From assembly GCA_013152105.1 (NCBI GenBank), contig JAADHA010000074.1, forward strand, positions 1 through 10,592: 10,592 nt of DNA. Direction: 5' to 3'. Below are positions 1 to 6,052 of this stretch, one piece after another. The DNA comes from Oligoflexia bacterium (GTDB taxonomy: Bacteria > Myxococcota_A > UBA796 > UBA2385). Position 1 is the stretch's first letter. Each line of letters opens with the position of its first letter. The notes beneath the pieces were generated by a model that was given only the letters and a program-made list of their open reading frames with translations, searched no databases and was not told the DNA's origin. The translations under genes were made by a program, and so were the position numbers.

Positions 1-28
1 CCAAAACCAAAACCGAAACCGGAACCGG
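1..28. repeat. degenerate hexamer tandem repeat (CCAAAA to CCGGAA)
   Basis: Four or more hexamers run in series: CCAAAA twice, then CCGAAA, CCGGAA and the start of another CCGG unit. Each differs from the last by a single A to G step. The array continues off the left edge, so its full length is unknown. It gives Pro-Lys/Pro-Glu on the plus strand or Gly-Phe on the minus strand. Confidence 0.7.
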
Positions 29-81
29 CCATCAATGCCGCTTGGCGGCGCCACGCTCAGCAACTCAGCAACTCAGCATGA
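1..81 (+). CDS. possible C-terminal end of a convergent gene with a Pro-Lys/Pro-Glu tail (partial)
   Basis: Frame 1 is open from the left edge to a TGA at 79-81. It reads PKPKPKPEP followed by about 17 residues ending in QQLSNSA. Alternating Pro-Lys/Pro-Glu tracts are common in linkers of envelope proteins such as TonB, so this could be the end of a plus-strand gene converging on the isc operon, with stop codons 42 bp apart. Only 26 codons are visible, so coding status is a guess. The same bases read on the minus strand from an ATG at 28-30 give MAGSGFGFGFG, an equally simple repeat. The stretch may therefore be non-coding simple-sequence DNA. Confidence 0.25.
   Translation, partial: PKPKPKPEPAINAAWRRHAQQLSNSA
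56..78. repeat. 8-bp direct repeat CTCAGCAA, nearly three copies
   Basis: CTCAGCAA occurs at 56-63 and 64-71, with a 7-base partial copy at 72-78. It lies between the possible convergent stop codon (79-81) and the low-complexity edge. Slippage is the simplest origin. No function is apparent. Confidence 0.8.
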
Positions 82-123
82 CTGTCAACAGGGAGCGGCT
101 ACGACCGCCAGCATCCCGCACCC

Positions 124-936
124 TCACCGATCCAAGTCATTAAGCGCCCAGTCGTAGTCGATGAAGCGCAGCGAGGTGTCGGCGCCGTTCTTGGCCACCA
201 GCGCCGCCACCTTTGCCGGTCCGTACTTGGCCAACCACTGGGCCTTTGTGGCGGCGATGGGTGACCAGCCGGTGGCGGTGAAGTCTCCACCGTACCAGTT
301 CAGCAGCTTGGTGACGGCCAGGCCCTGGCCGTCGATCCGCAGGTTCTGGGGTCGCGCCAAGGCGTCGCGGGCGGCGGCGGTCAGGCGCGCGTCCAGGTCG
401 CTCCCGACGTAGGGTGTCGCGGCCAGGGGCGGGCAGCCGATGCTGGCGCAGTTGAGCGTGAAGTGCAGACGCGGGTCCTTGAAGATGGGCCGCAGCAGCC
501 CGTGCTCGATCTCGTTGAGGCTGAGCACCTGGCCAGCCAGGGTCCAGCGAGCGGTCTTCCAGGGGTCGGTCAGGTCCCGGATCGAGGCGGGGCGCGTGGG
601 CTGCTCGAGGATGAGGGTCAAGGTGAAGGCGTTGTAGGCGTTGATGAGCAACGCTTCGCGCTCGGCCATCGACAGGGTCGAGAGGTCCGCCGTGCCCAGC
701 GATCCGACATAAGCGGCCAGTGTGGGCTGATCGATGGCGCTGTAGTCGACCCGACCGATGTCCGGGTGAACGGCCGAAGCCAGGACCCGGCCAAAAGCGG
801 TGTGGTCGAAGCGGCCGGTCCCCGGTGGAGCCTGCACGGCCGGCGTGATCGCCCCCTCGGCCAGGTCGGCCTTGGGCGCGCTACAGGCCGAGATCAGCGC
901 GAAGAAGCAGATCAGGAGCAGCCCAGCGGCCCTCAC
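124..936 (-). CDS. DUF547-family lipoprotein, last gene of the isc operon in this window
   Basis: This 270-residue protein starts at GTG (936-934) and ends with TGA. Residues 1-17 form a lipoprotein signal peptide with the lipobox ISAC, so Cys18 is the probable lipidated residue and the product is likely anchored in an envelope membrane. The rest matches the DUF547 family (PF04784): LLINAYNAFTL at about 97, SLNEIEHGLLRP near 139, HFTLNCASIGCPPL at 158-171 with Cys163 and Cys168, and FIDYDWALND near the C-terminus. The molecular role of the family is not established. The GTGA overlap with the hscA stop implies translational coupling to the Fe-S chaperone gene, which is unexpected because one product is exported and the other cytoplasmic. 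The family call is firm; the function is unknown. Confidence 0.88.
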   Translation of the reverse strand: MRAAGLLLICFFALISACSAPKADLAEGAITPAVQAPPGTGRFDHTAFGRVLASAVHPDIGRVDYSAIDQPTLAAYVGSLGTADLSTLSMAEREALLINAYNAFTLTLILEQPTRPASIRDLTDPWKTARWTLAGQVLSLNEIEHGLLRPIFKDPRLHFTLNCASIGCPPLAATPYVGSDLDARLTAAARDALARPQNLRIDGQGLAVTKLLNWYGGDFTATGWSPIAATKAQWLAKYGPAKVAALVAKNGADTSLRFIDYDWALNDLDR

Positions 937-2771
937 TTCAGGCCCAGGCTGGCGCTGACATCTGCCGCGGTTCGACCCTCCAGGACCAGGCTCAGGTCGC
1001 GCTCGATGCGCCTCTGGGCGAAGGGGGCGCTGGCTTCGTCCAGCTTCTTGGTCAGCGCCGCGATGCGCTGCCGATCCGTGCCGGAGAGGGCCTGCTCCAG
1101 CTCGGCCGAGATCCCGATGAGCGTGTCGGCCTCGCCTTCTTGGAGCAGCCCCGCGTCGTCGCGCAGCGCCTTGATCAGCGCGGTCCGCACGCCCTCTGCC
1201 TCGACCCTGGCTTCGATGAGCAGGCGCTCGTCGAAGTCGGTCTCGGCGTTGTCGATGGCGTCCTCCAGCATCTGTTCGATCTCGCCATCCGACAGCCCGT
1301 AGCTGGGCTCGACCTGGATGCTGGAGCGCACGCCGGTCGACTTCTCGGTCGCCGACACGGCCAGGATCCCGTCGGCGTCCACGGTGAACTCGACCTTGAC
1401 CCGGGGGATCCCGGCGGGCATCGCGGGGATCCCGGCCAACTTGAAGCGGCCCAGGCTGCGGTTGTCCTTGACCATCTCGCGCTCACCCTGGACGACGTGG
1501 ATGTCGACGGCGGTCTGGCCGTCGACATGGGTCGTGAAGGTCTGGCTGGCGGTGGCCGGGATCGTGCTGACCCGCGGAATGATGCGCTCGACCACCCCGC
1601 CCATGGTCTCGATCCCCAGGGAGAGGGGCAGGATGTCCAGCAGCAGCAGATCGTCGGTGAGCTGGCTGGCCCCCGAGAGGATGTCGGCCTGCATGGCAGC
1701 GCCGATGGCGACGACCTGGTCGGGGTCGATATCGGCGTGCGGCTGCTTTCCGTTGAACAGGTCCAGTACGAAGGCCCGGACCAGGGGCACGCGAGTCGAG
1801 CCGCCGACCAGCACGACCTGGTCGATGTCGTCGGGGCGCAGCTTGGCATCGTCCAGGGCGCGCTGCACGCTGCGCCGGGTGCGCTCCACGATCGGCCGGA
1901 TAATGTCGTCAAATTGCGCGCGCGACAGGTCCACCGCGTAGGGCTGATCACGCAAGTCAAAGGCGATGGTGGCCGCTTCGCCGTCGCTGAGGGTGCGCTT
2001 GGCGGCTTCACAGGCCCGGACCAGGGTGCGCCACTCGATCCCCGAGAGTTCGCCCAGCTTCAGGGTCTGCTGCACGACGCGGGCCACGGCTTGGTCGAAG
2101 TCATCGCCACCGAGTTGGGTGTCACCGGACGTCGACAGCACCTGGAAGATGCCCTCGTCCAATTCCAGCAGGGAGATGTCAAAGGTGCCGCCGCCCAGGT
2201 CGTAGACGACCACGGTCTGGCCTTCCACGCCCTGCTGCAGACCGTAGGCGATCGCCGCGGCGGTCGGTTCGTTGAGCAGCCTGAGCACGTCGATCTTGGC
2301 CAGCCGAGCCGCGTCGCGGGTGGCCTGGCGCTGCGCATCGTCGAAGTAGGCCGGCACCGTGATGACCACGCCGCCGGGGCGGGTCAGCAGGACATCCCCG
2401 GCCTGCTGCCACAGCTCGCGCAGGATCATCGCCGAGAGCTCGACCGGGGTGAACTCCAGGTCGCCGTGGCGAAAACGCACGACCCGACCATCGCCCTCTA
2501 CGAGCTGGTAGCCAAAGGCCCGGGCTTCGTCGGCCACCTCGGCCCGGCTGCGCCCCATGAAGCGCTTGAAGCTGGTGAAGGTGAGGCCATTGTCGAGATG
2601 GGCGCGGGAGAGGGCGGCGTGACCGACCGCGAAGGCGTCGCCTTCAAAGCGAACTGCGCTGGGGAGCAGGGCTTGGCCGTCCTCGTCGAGCAGGCAACGC
2701 GCCTTACCATCAAGAACCGCGGCCACCAGCGAGTGGGTGGTGCCGAGGTCGATGCCGATGTTCTTGCTCAT
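933..2771 (-). CDS. hscA: HscA, Hsp70-type chaperone for Fe-S cluster transfer
   Basis: This 612-residue protein (E. coli HscA has 616) is a specialised cytoplasmic Hsp70. It binds the LPPVK loop of IscU and uses ATP hydrolysis, stimulated by HscB, to promote cluster release. The nucleotide-binding domain shows IGIDLGTTHS at 5-14, NEPTAAAIAYGL at 167-178, YDLGGGTFDIS at 190-200 and VVLVGGSTRVPL at 319-330. The interdomain linker LLLLDILPLSLGIETMGG (375-392) and the substrate-domain segment SIQVEPSYGLSDGEI (484-498) are typical of HscA rather than DnaK. The C-terminus (about 500-612) is the helical lid, ending without the acidic tail of DnaK. The ATG at 2771 has a good Shine-Dalgarno (AGGAAA). 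It follows hscB by 48 bp and its stop overlaps the next gene by 4 bp. Confidence 0.96.
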   Translation of the reverse strand: MSKNIGIDLGTTHSLVAAVLDGKARCLLDEDGQALLPSAVRFEGDAFAVGHAALSRAHLDNGLTFTSFKRFMGRSRAEVADEARAFGYQLVEGDGRVVRFRHGDLEFTPVELSAMILRELWQQAGDVLLTRPGGVVITVPAYFDDAQRQATRDAARLAKIDVLRLLNEPTAAAIAYGLQQGVEGQTVVVYDLGGGTFDISLLELDEGIFQVLSTSGDTQLGGDDFDQAVARVVQQTLKLGELSGIEWRTLVRACEAAKRTLSDGEAATIAFDLRDQPYAVDLSRAQFDDIIRPIVERTRRSVQRALDDAKLRPDDIDQVVLVGGSTRVPLVRAFVLDLFNGKQPHADIDPDQVVAIGAAMQADILSGASQLTDDLLLLDILPLSLGIETMGGVVERIIPRVSTIPATASQTFTTHVDGQTAVDIHVVQGEREMVKDNRSLGRFKLAGIPAMPAGIPRVKVEFTVDADGILAVSATEKSTGVRSSIQVEPSYGLSDGEIEQMLEDAIDNAETDFDERLLIEARVEAEGVRTALIKALRDDAGLLQEGEADTLIGISAELEQALSGTDRQRIAALTKKLDEASAPFAQRRIERDLSLVLEGRTAADVSASLGLK

Positions 2772-2819
2772 GGTTTCCTGTGCGGGGTCAGCCCGCGGAT
2801 GCGAGGTTGTCGAGGTACT

Positions 2820-3347
2820 TCATGCGGGGCCGTCGGGAGGGGCCTGTCGGTCGCCGGCTTCCCAGGCGTGCAACCGAGCGTCCAGGTCGGTCATGGCCTG
2901 GTCGCGCAAGGCCCGAGCCTGGGCGGCTACGCCATCTGGATCATCGTCGAGCTGCACTTGGAGTTCGAAGACGGTCTCCAGGAAGTCCAGGTCCAGGGGC
3001 GGTCCCCCCTCGTCCCGAGGCCGCGCCCGCCCGGTGGCCAGATACCAGCCGCGAGCGACCGGATCGCGCAATGCGCGCCTGGCGCTGTTGATGGCCGCGG
3101 TCCACTGCAGGCTCATGCGACGTTGCACCGCGCTCTTGCCGGCGAAGCGGTCAGGGTGGACCAGCCGGCTGCGGGCCCGCCAGGCCCGATCGACGTCCTT
3201 GGGCGTCAGGGTCCAACACCGATCCAGGCCCAGCACGGCGAAGTGGTCGGGGTCGACCGGCGGCGGCTGGATGGTGCCGCAGCTCGGGCACACCGGTCCC
3301 CCGACCCGCTCGTGACAACGCCAACAGCTTGCTACCTTGCCAGTCAT
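2820..3347 (-). CDS. hscB: HscB, J-domain co-chaperone with N-terminal four-cysteine motif
   Basis: This 175-residue protein (E. coli HscB has 171) brings IscU to HscA and stimulates the HscA ATPase. The J-domain runs from about residue 31 to 100, starting DPDHFAVLGL, with the essential HPD at 64-66 and the family-typical ALRDPVARGWYLATGRARP at 92-110. The C-terminal three-helix IscU-binding domain covers about 118-162. Residues 8-23 hold CX2CX8CX2C (Cys8, Cys11, Cys20, Cys23), a probable zinc ribbon. E. coli HscB lacks this motif, but human HSCB has a comparable N-terminal tetracysteine. I chose the ATG at 3347: it lies 7 bp after the iscA stop and puts the cysteines at the N-terminus. The reading frame stays open upstream to 3416, but that would overlap iscA by about 60 bp. 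Confidence 0.93.
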   Translation of the reverse strand: MTGKVASCWRCHERVGGPVCPSCGTIQPPPVDPDHFAVLGLDRCWTLTPKDVDRAWRARSRLVHPDRFAGKSAVQRRMSLQWTAAINSARRALRDPVARGWYLATGRARPRDEGGPPLDLDFLETVFELQVQLDDDPDGVAAQARALRDQAMTDLDARLHAWEAGDRQAPPDGPA

Positions 3348-3354
3348 CGCATCT

Positions 3355-3693
3355 TCACAGGGTGAACGAGTCTCCGCAGGAACAGGAACGGCTGGCCAGC
3401 GGGTTCTTGAACTCAAAGCCGCTGTGCATCATGCCCTTCTTGTAGTCCAGCTCGGAGCCGTTGATGAACAGGTAGCTTTTGCGATCGACGGCCAGGATGA
3501 TCTTGCCGTCTTCGGTGTCGAACTCGAACAGCTTGTCCTTGGGCTGGGGTTCTGGAACCAGGTCCAGGTAGTACTCCAGGCCCGAGCAGCCACCGCCTCG
3601 GACACCCACGCGCAGCACCGCGCTGTCTGATTGGCGCCGCTTCTTGACGGAAGTGATCCGCTTGATGGCGGCCTCGGACATGGTGACAGCCAT
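3355..3693 (-). CDS. iscA: IscA, A-type Fe-S carrier protein
   Basis: This 112-residue protein (E. coli IscA has 107) is an A-type carrier that binds iron or Fe-S clusters and hands them to target enzymes. The three ligand cysteines are present: Cys36 in GGGCSGLEY, and Cys104 and Cys106 in the C-terminal SCSCGDSF. The FEFDTEDGKIILAVDRKS and HSGFEFKNP segments also fit the HesB/IscA fold (PF01521). The ATG at 3693 is preferred because GGAGAG sits 7 bases before it. The frame stays open upstream to 3741, but that extension would add 16 residues not expected in the family. The gene lies 58 bp after iscU and 7 bp before hscB, so the three are almost certainly co-transcribed. Confidence 0.95.
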   Translation of the reverse strand: MAVTMSEAAIKRITSVKKRRQSDSAVLRVGVRGGGCSGLEYYLDLVPEPQPKDKLFEFDTEDGKIILAVDRKSYLFINGSELDYKKGMMHSGFEFKNPLASRSCSCGDSFTL

Positions 3694-3751
3694 GACGACT
3701 CTCCAGGCAGGGGCCACGCTGCTATCAAGCGCTGGCCCCAAGGTTGGTTGA

Positions 3752-4144
3752 TCAGATGTCCTGGCCGGACTTCTTCTTGCGGTAGTCCGCGATGGCCGCC
3801 TTGATCGCGTCCTCGGCCAGCACCGAGCAGTGGATCTTGACCGGCGGCAAGGACAGCTCGGCTGCGATGTCGGCGTTCTTGATCTTGGCGGCCTCGTCGA
3901 TGCTCTTGCCCTTGACCATGGTCGTGACCAGCGACGAGCTGGCGATGGCCGAGCCGCAGCCGAAGGTCTTGAACTTGGCGTCCAGGATCACGCCATCGTC
4001 GTCGATCTTGAGCTGGAGCTTCATGACATCCCCACAGGCCGGTGCGCCGACCAGCCCCGTGCCGACCTGGGGATCAGCCTTGTCCAGGCTGCCCACATTC
4101 TGGGGGTTTTCGTAGTGGTTGAGGAGGGTGTCGCTGTAAGCCAT
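3752..4144 (-). CDS. iscU: IscU, Fe-S cluster assembly scaffold
   Basis: This 130-residue protein (E. coli IscU has 128) is the scaffold on which [2Fe-2S] clusters are built from IscS-derived sulfur. All hallmarks are visible: Cys37 in PACGD, Asp39, Cys63 in FGCGSAIASSS, and Cys106 in LPPVKIHCS. The LPPVK loop (99-103) is the HscA recognition site, which agrees with hscA and hscB lying in the same operon. The N-terminus YSDTLLNHYENPQNVG is typical. The ATG at 4144 is preceded by GAGGA. The gene follows iscS by 49 bp and precedes iscA by 58 bp. I see no truncation or missing residue. Confidence 0.97.
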   Translation of the reverse strand: MAYSDTLLNHYENPQNVGSLDKADPQVGTGLVGAPACGDVMKLQLKIDDDGVILDAKFKTFGCGSAIASSSLVTTMVKGKSIDEAAKIKNADIAAELSLPPVKIHCSVLAEDAIKAAIADYRKKKSGQDI

Positions 4145-4172
4145 GGGGTCCTCGAAGGAGGTGATGTGGTGA

Positions 4173-4200
4173 GATCCCGGGATCAGTGCGGGATCAGTGC
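4173..4200. repeat. 11-bp tandem duplication plus 12-bp palindrome at the iscS stop codon
   Basis: GGGATCAGTGC occurs as two perfect tandem copies at 4179-4189 and 4190-4200. The second copy contains the iscS stop codon (4194-4196), and the first duplicates it out of frame just downstream in the iscS-iscU gap. The first copy also completes the perfect palindrome GATCCCGGGATC (4173-4184). The stem is too short and lacks a following T-run, so it does not look like an intrinsic terminator. It could be a recent slippage event or a small mRNA hairpin between iscS and iscU. Confidence 0.75.
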
Positions 4201-5417
4201 GCCGCCCACTGGATGGACTTGATGTCGATGCCGTCCTTGACCATCTCGTAGAGTGGGCTCATGTCCCTGAGCCAGCGGACCTTTTCGGTGACCAGATCGA
4301 TGGCGTAGTCGATCTCTTCTTCGGTGGTGAAGCGGCCCAGACCAAAGCGGATCGAGGTGTGGGCCAGCTCGGCCTCGACCCCCAGGGCACGCAGCACATA
4401 GCTGGGCTCCAGGCTGGCCGAGGTGCAGGCGCTGCCCGAGGAGACCGCGATGTCCTTGATCGCCATCATCATCCCCTCGCCCTCGACAAAGGCGAAGCTG
4501 ACGTTGAGGTTGTTGGGCAGGCGGTGTTCCCAGGACCCGTTGAGGTACAGCTCGTCCAGGTTTTCCTGGAGGCCGGCCCACAGCTTGTCGCGCAGGCGCT
4601 TGACCTCGAGGATCTTGCCCGTGTCCAGGTCTTCCTTGGCGTAGACCGCGGCCTTGCCCATGCCGACGATCTGGTGAACCGGCAAGGTGCCCGATCGCAT
4701 TCCGCGTTCCTGGCCCCCGCCGTCGATGATCGGCTGCAGGCGGACGCGCGGACGACCGCGGCGAACATAGAGCGCACCGATACCCTTGGGACCGTACATC
4801 TTGTGGGCGGACATGCTGAGCAGGTCGACCTTGAGGGCCTTGACATCGACCGGGATCTTGCCGCAAGCCTGCACCGCGTCGCAGTGGAAGATGATGCCGT
4901 GCTGCTGGCAGATGGCGCCGATCTCGGCGATCGGCTGGATGACGCCGATCTCGTTGTTGGCCATCATCACGCTGACCAGGATGGTGTCGTCCCGAATGGC
5001 CGCCTTGAGTACGTCGAGGTCCAACAGTCCGTCGGCCTGGACCGGTAGGTACGTGAACTCGAAGCCTTCGCGTTCGAGCGCGTGGCAGGAGTCGAGCACC
5101 GCCTTGTGCTCGGTCTGCACCGTGATGATGTGCTTGCCCTTTCGGGCGTAGTAGTGGGCGGCCCCCTTGATCGCGAGGTTGTTGGACTCGGTCGCGCCGC
5201 TGGTCCAGATGATCTCCTTGGCCGAGGCACCGATCAGCGCGCCGAGCTCTTCTCGGGCGATGGTCACCGCTTCAGAAGCCGCCCAGCCGAAGCTGTGATT
5301 ACGGCTGCCGGCGTTGCCAAAGACGTCGGTCAGGTAGGGCAGCATCGCCTGAACGACGCGGGGGTCCGTCGGGGTAGTGGCCTGGTTATCCAGGTAGATA
5401 GGCAGCTTGATGGACAT
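4194..5417 (-). CDS. iscS: IscS, cysteine desulfurase
   Basis: This 407-residue protein (E. coli IscS has 404) is a PLP-dependent enzyme that converts cysteine to alanine and passes persulfide sulfur to IscU and other acceptors. The PLP-binding lysine is Lys206 in SMSAHKMYGPKG. His104 in QTEHKAVLD is the catalytic histidine. Cys331 in SSGSACTSASLEPSYVLRALG carries the persulfide, in the extended loop of class I NifS/IscS enzymes. The C-terminus GIDIKSIQWAAH closely resembles the IscU-binding tail of E. coli IscS. The ATG at 5417 has GAGGA six bases upstream. It lies 47 bp after the MerR-type regulator gene, with no clear promoter of its own in that gap, so it is probably read from the regulator's promoter. 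Confidence 0.97.
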   Translation of the reverse strand: MSIKLPIYLDNQATTPTDPRVVQAMLPYLTDVFGNAGSRNHSFGWAASEAVTIAREELGALIGASAKEIIWTSGATESNNLAIKGAAHYYARKGKHIITVQTEHKAVLDSCHALEREGFEFTYLPVQADGLLDLDVLKAAIRDDTILVSVMMANNEIGVIQPIAEIGAICQQHGIIFHCDAVQACGKIPVDVKALKVDLLSMSAHKMYGPKGIGALYVRRGRPRVRLQPIIDGGGQERGMRSGTLPVHQIVGMGKAAVYAKEDLDTGKILEVKRLRDKLWAGLQENLDELYLNGSWEHRLPNNLNVSFAFVEGEGMMMAIKDIAVSSGSACTSASLEPSYVLRALGVEAELAHTSIRFGLGRFTTEEEIDYAIDLVTEKVRWLRDMSPLYEMVKDGIDIKSIQWAAH

Positions 5418-5464
5418 ACGAGTCCTCGGTTTTCGGCGGCGAGGCCGGCCGTTGGAGGGAGAGT

Positions 5465-6013
5465 TCAGGCGGGTTCCTGGACGGCCGCGACCATCGACGG
5501 CACGGCCTGTCCGGCGTGGGCATTCGTGTCACAGGCCGGGCAGGCCGAGACGGGCGTCAGGTCCGCGCAAGACCGGCAGGTATGAAGGTAGGTCAGGCTG
5601 TCGCGCAGGTCCGCTTCGAGGGCCTGGAGGCGAGCGATGGCGGCGTGCGTTTCCGCCAGCTTGCCCCGGTAGAAGGCACGCAGGGCGTCCATGGCGGCAG
5701 GGCCGTGGTCGTGGTCCTGGAGGTCGGCCAGGAAGACGGCGGCGTCCTTGAGCGAGAAGCCCAGTTCTTGCAAGCGGTCGATCCACTGGACCCGCAGGAC
5801 CGAGCGTTCATCATAGAGCCGGAAGCCGCCTTTGCTGCGAGTGGCCGGGTGCAACAGGCCCAGCTCTTCGTAGAGGTGCAGCGCCCGAACGGTCTTGCCG
5901 GTCTTCTCGGCGAGCTGTCCGACCCGCCACAGGTCGCCGTTGCGGACGCGCTGGGCGGCGGCACGGATGGCATCGGCTGCGGGGGAAGCGGCTGCGGGGG
6001 AAGTGGCGCTCAC
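5465..6013 (-). CDS. MerR-family transcriptional regulator with CX2CX8CX2C tail, heading the isc operon
   Basis: This 182-residue protein starts at GTG (6013) with GAGGA four bases upstream. After an Ala/Pro-rich leader (2-27) comes a MerR winged helix-turn-helix: WRVGQLAEKTGKTVRALHLYEELGLL at 29-54, GGFRLYDE at 62-69 and RLQELGFSLKDA at 80-91. A coiled-coil dimerisation helix covers about 105-140. The tail holds Cys146, Cys149, Cys158 and Cys161 (CX2CX8CX2C). This spacing differs from SoxR (CX2CXCX5C) and from the metal loop of CueR/ZntR. It could bind zinc structurally or a redox or Fe-S ligand. It occupies the position that the unrelated Rrf2-family IscR holds in E. coli, so it is the likely regulator of this operon. 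The family call is firm; the ligand and target are inferred. Confidence 0.88.
   Translation of the reverse strand: MSATSPAAASPAADAIRAAAQRVRNGDLWRVGQLAEKTGKTVRALHLYEELGLLHPATRSKGGFRLYDERSVLRVQWIDRLQELGFSLKDAAVFLADLQDHDHGPAAMDALRAFYRGKLAETHAAIARLQALEADLRDSLTYLHTCRSCADLTPVSACPACDTNAHAGQAVPSMVAAVQEPA
5975..6004. repeat. 15-bp tandem repeat inside the regulator's 5' coding region
   Basis: Two adjacent 15-bp units (5975-5989 and 5990-6004) match at 14 of 15 positions. They encode the SPAA-type leader repeat of the MerR-family protein (residues 4-13). The in-frame unit length leaves the reading frame intact. Copy number may vary between strains without affecting the DNA-binding domain. Confidence 0.75.
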
Positions 6014-6036
6014 GAGTCCTCTCTGGCGGTAAGCTC

Positions 6037-6052
6037 ACCCTAACGTAAGGGT
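6037..6052. promoter_or_regulatory. candidate MerR-family operator upstream of the regulator/isc operon
   Basis: ACCCTAACGTAAGGGT is an inverted repeat in which 14 of 16 positions are symmetric around ACGT; only the bases at 6042 and 6047 break symmetry. Its ACC(N)nGGT form resembles operators of several MerR-family proteins. It lies 24-39 bp upstream of the regulator's GTG and overlaps the end of the upstream membrane-protein gene. In the usual MerR geometry the -10 would fall near 6029-6034, where no good hexamer is seen. Autoregulation of the operon is inferred. Confidence 0.5.

Noticed and set aside
37..49. Hairpin GCCGC-TTG-GCGGC as an intrinsic terminator for the isc operon
   Set aside because: The stem is only 5 bp, and no T-run follows directly on the minus strand. 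The nearest T-rich tract belongs to the hexamer repeat.
1140..3365. 741-codon open frame on the plus strand
   Set aside because: It is antisense to hscA and hscB, whose families and motifs are certain. High-GC codon bias leaves the opposite frame open, and its product is low-complexity with no recognisable motif.
5443..5450. GGCCGGCC palindrome in the regulator-iscS gap as an operator
   Set aside because: Short GC-only palindromes are expected by chance at this base composition, and no promoter elements flank it.
5465..6013. Identification of the regulator as SoxR, CueR or ZntR
   Set aside because: The cysteine spacing does not match the SoxR cluster motif or the metal-binding loops of CueR and ZntR.
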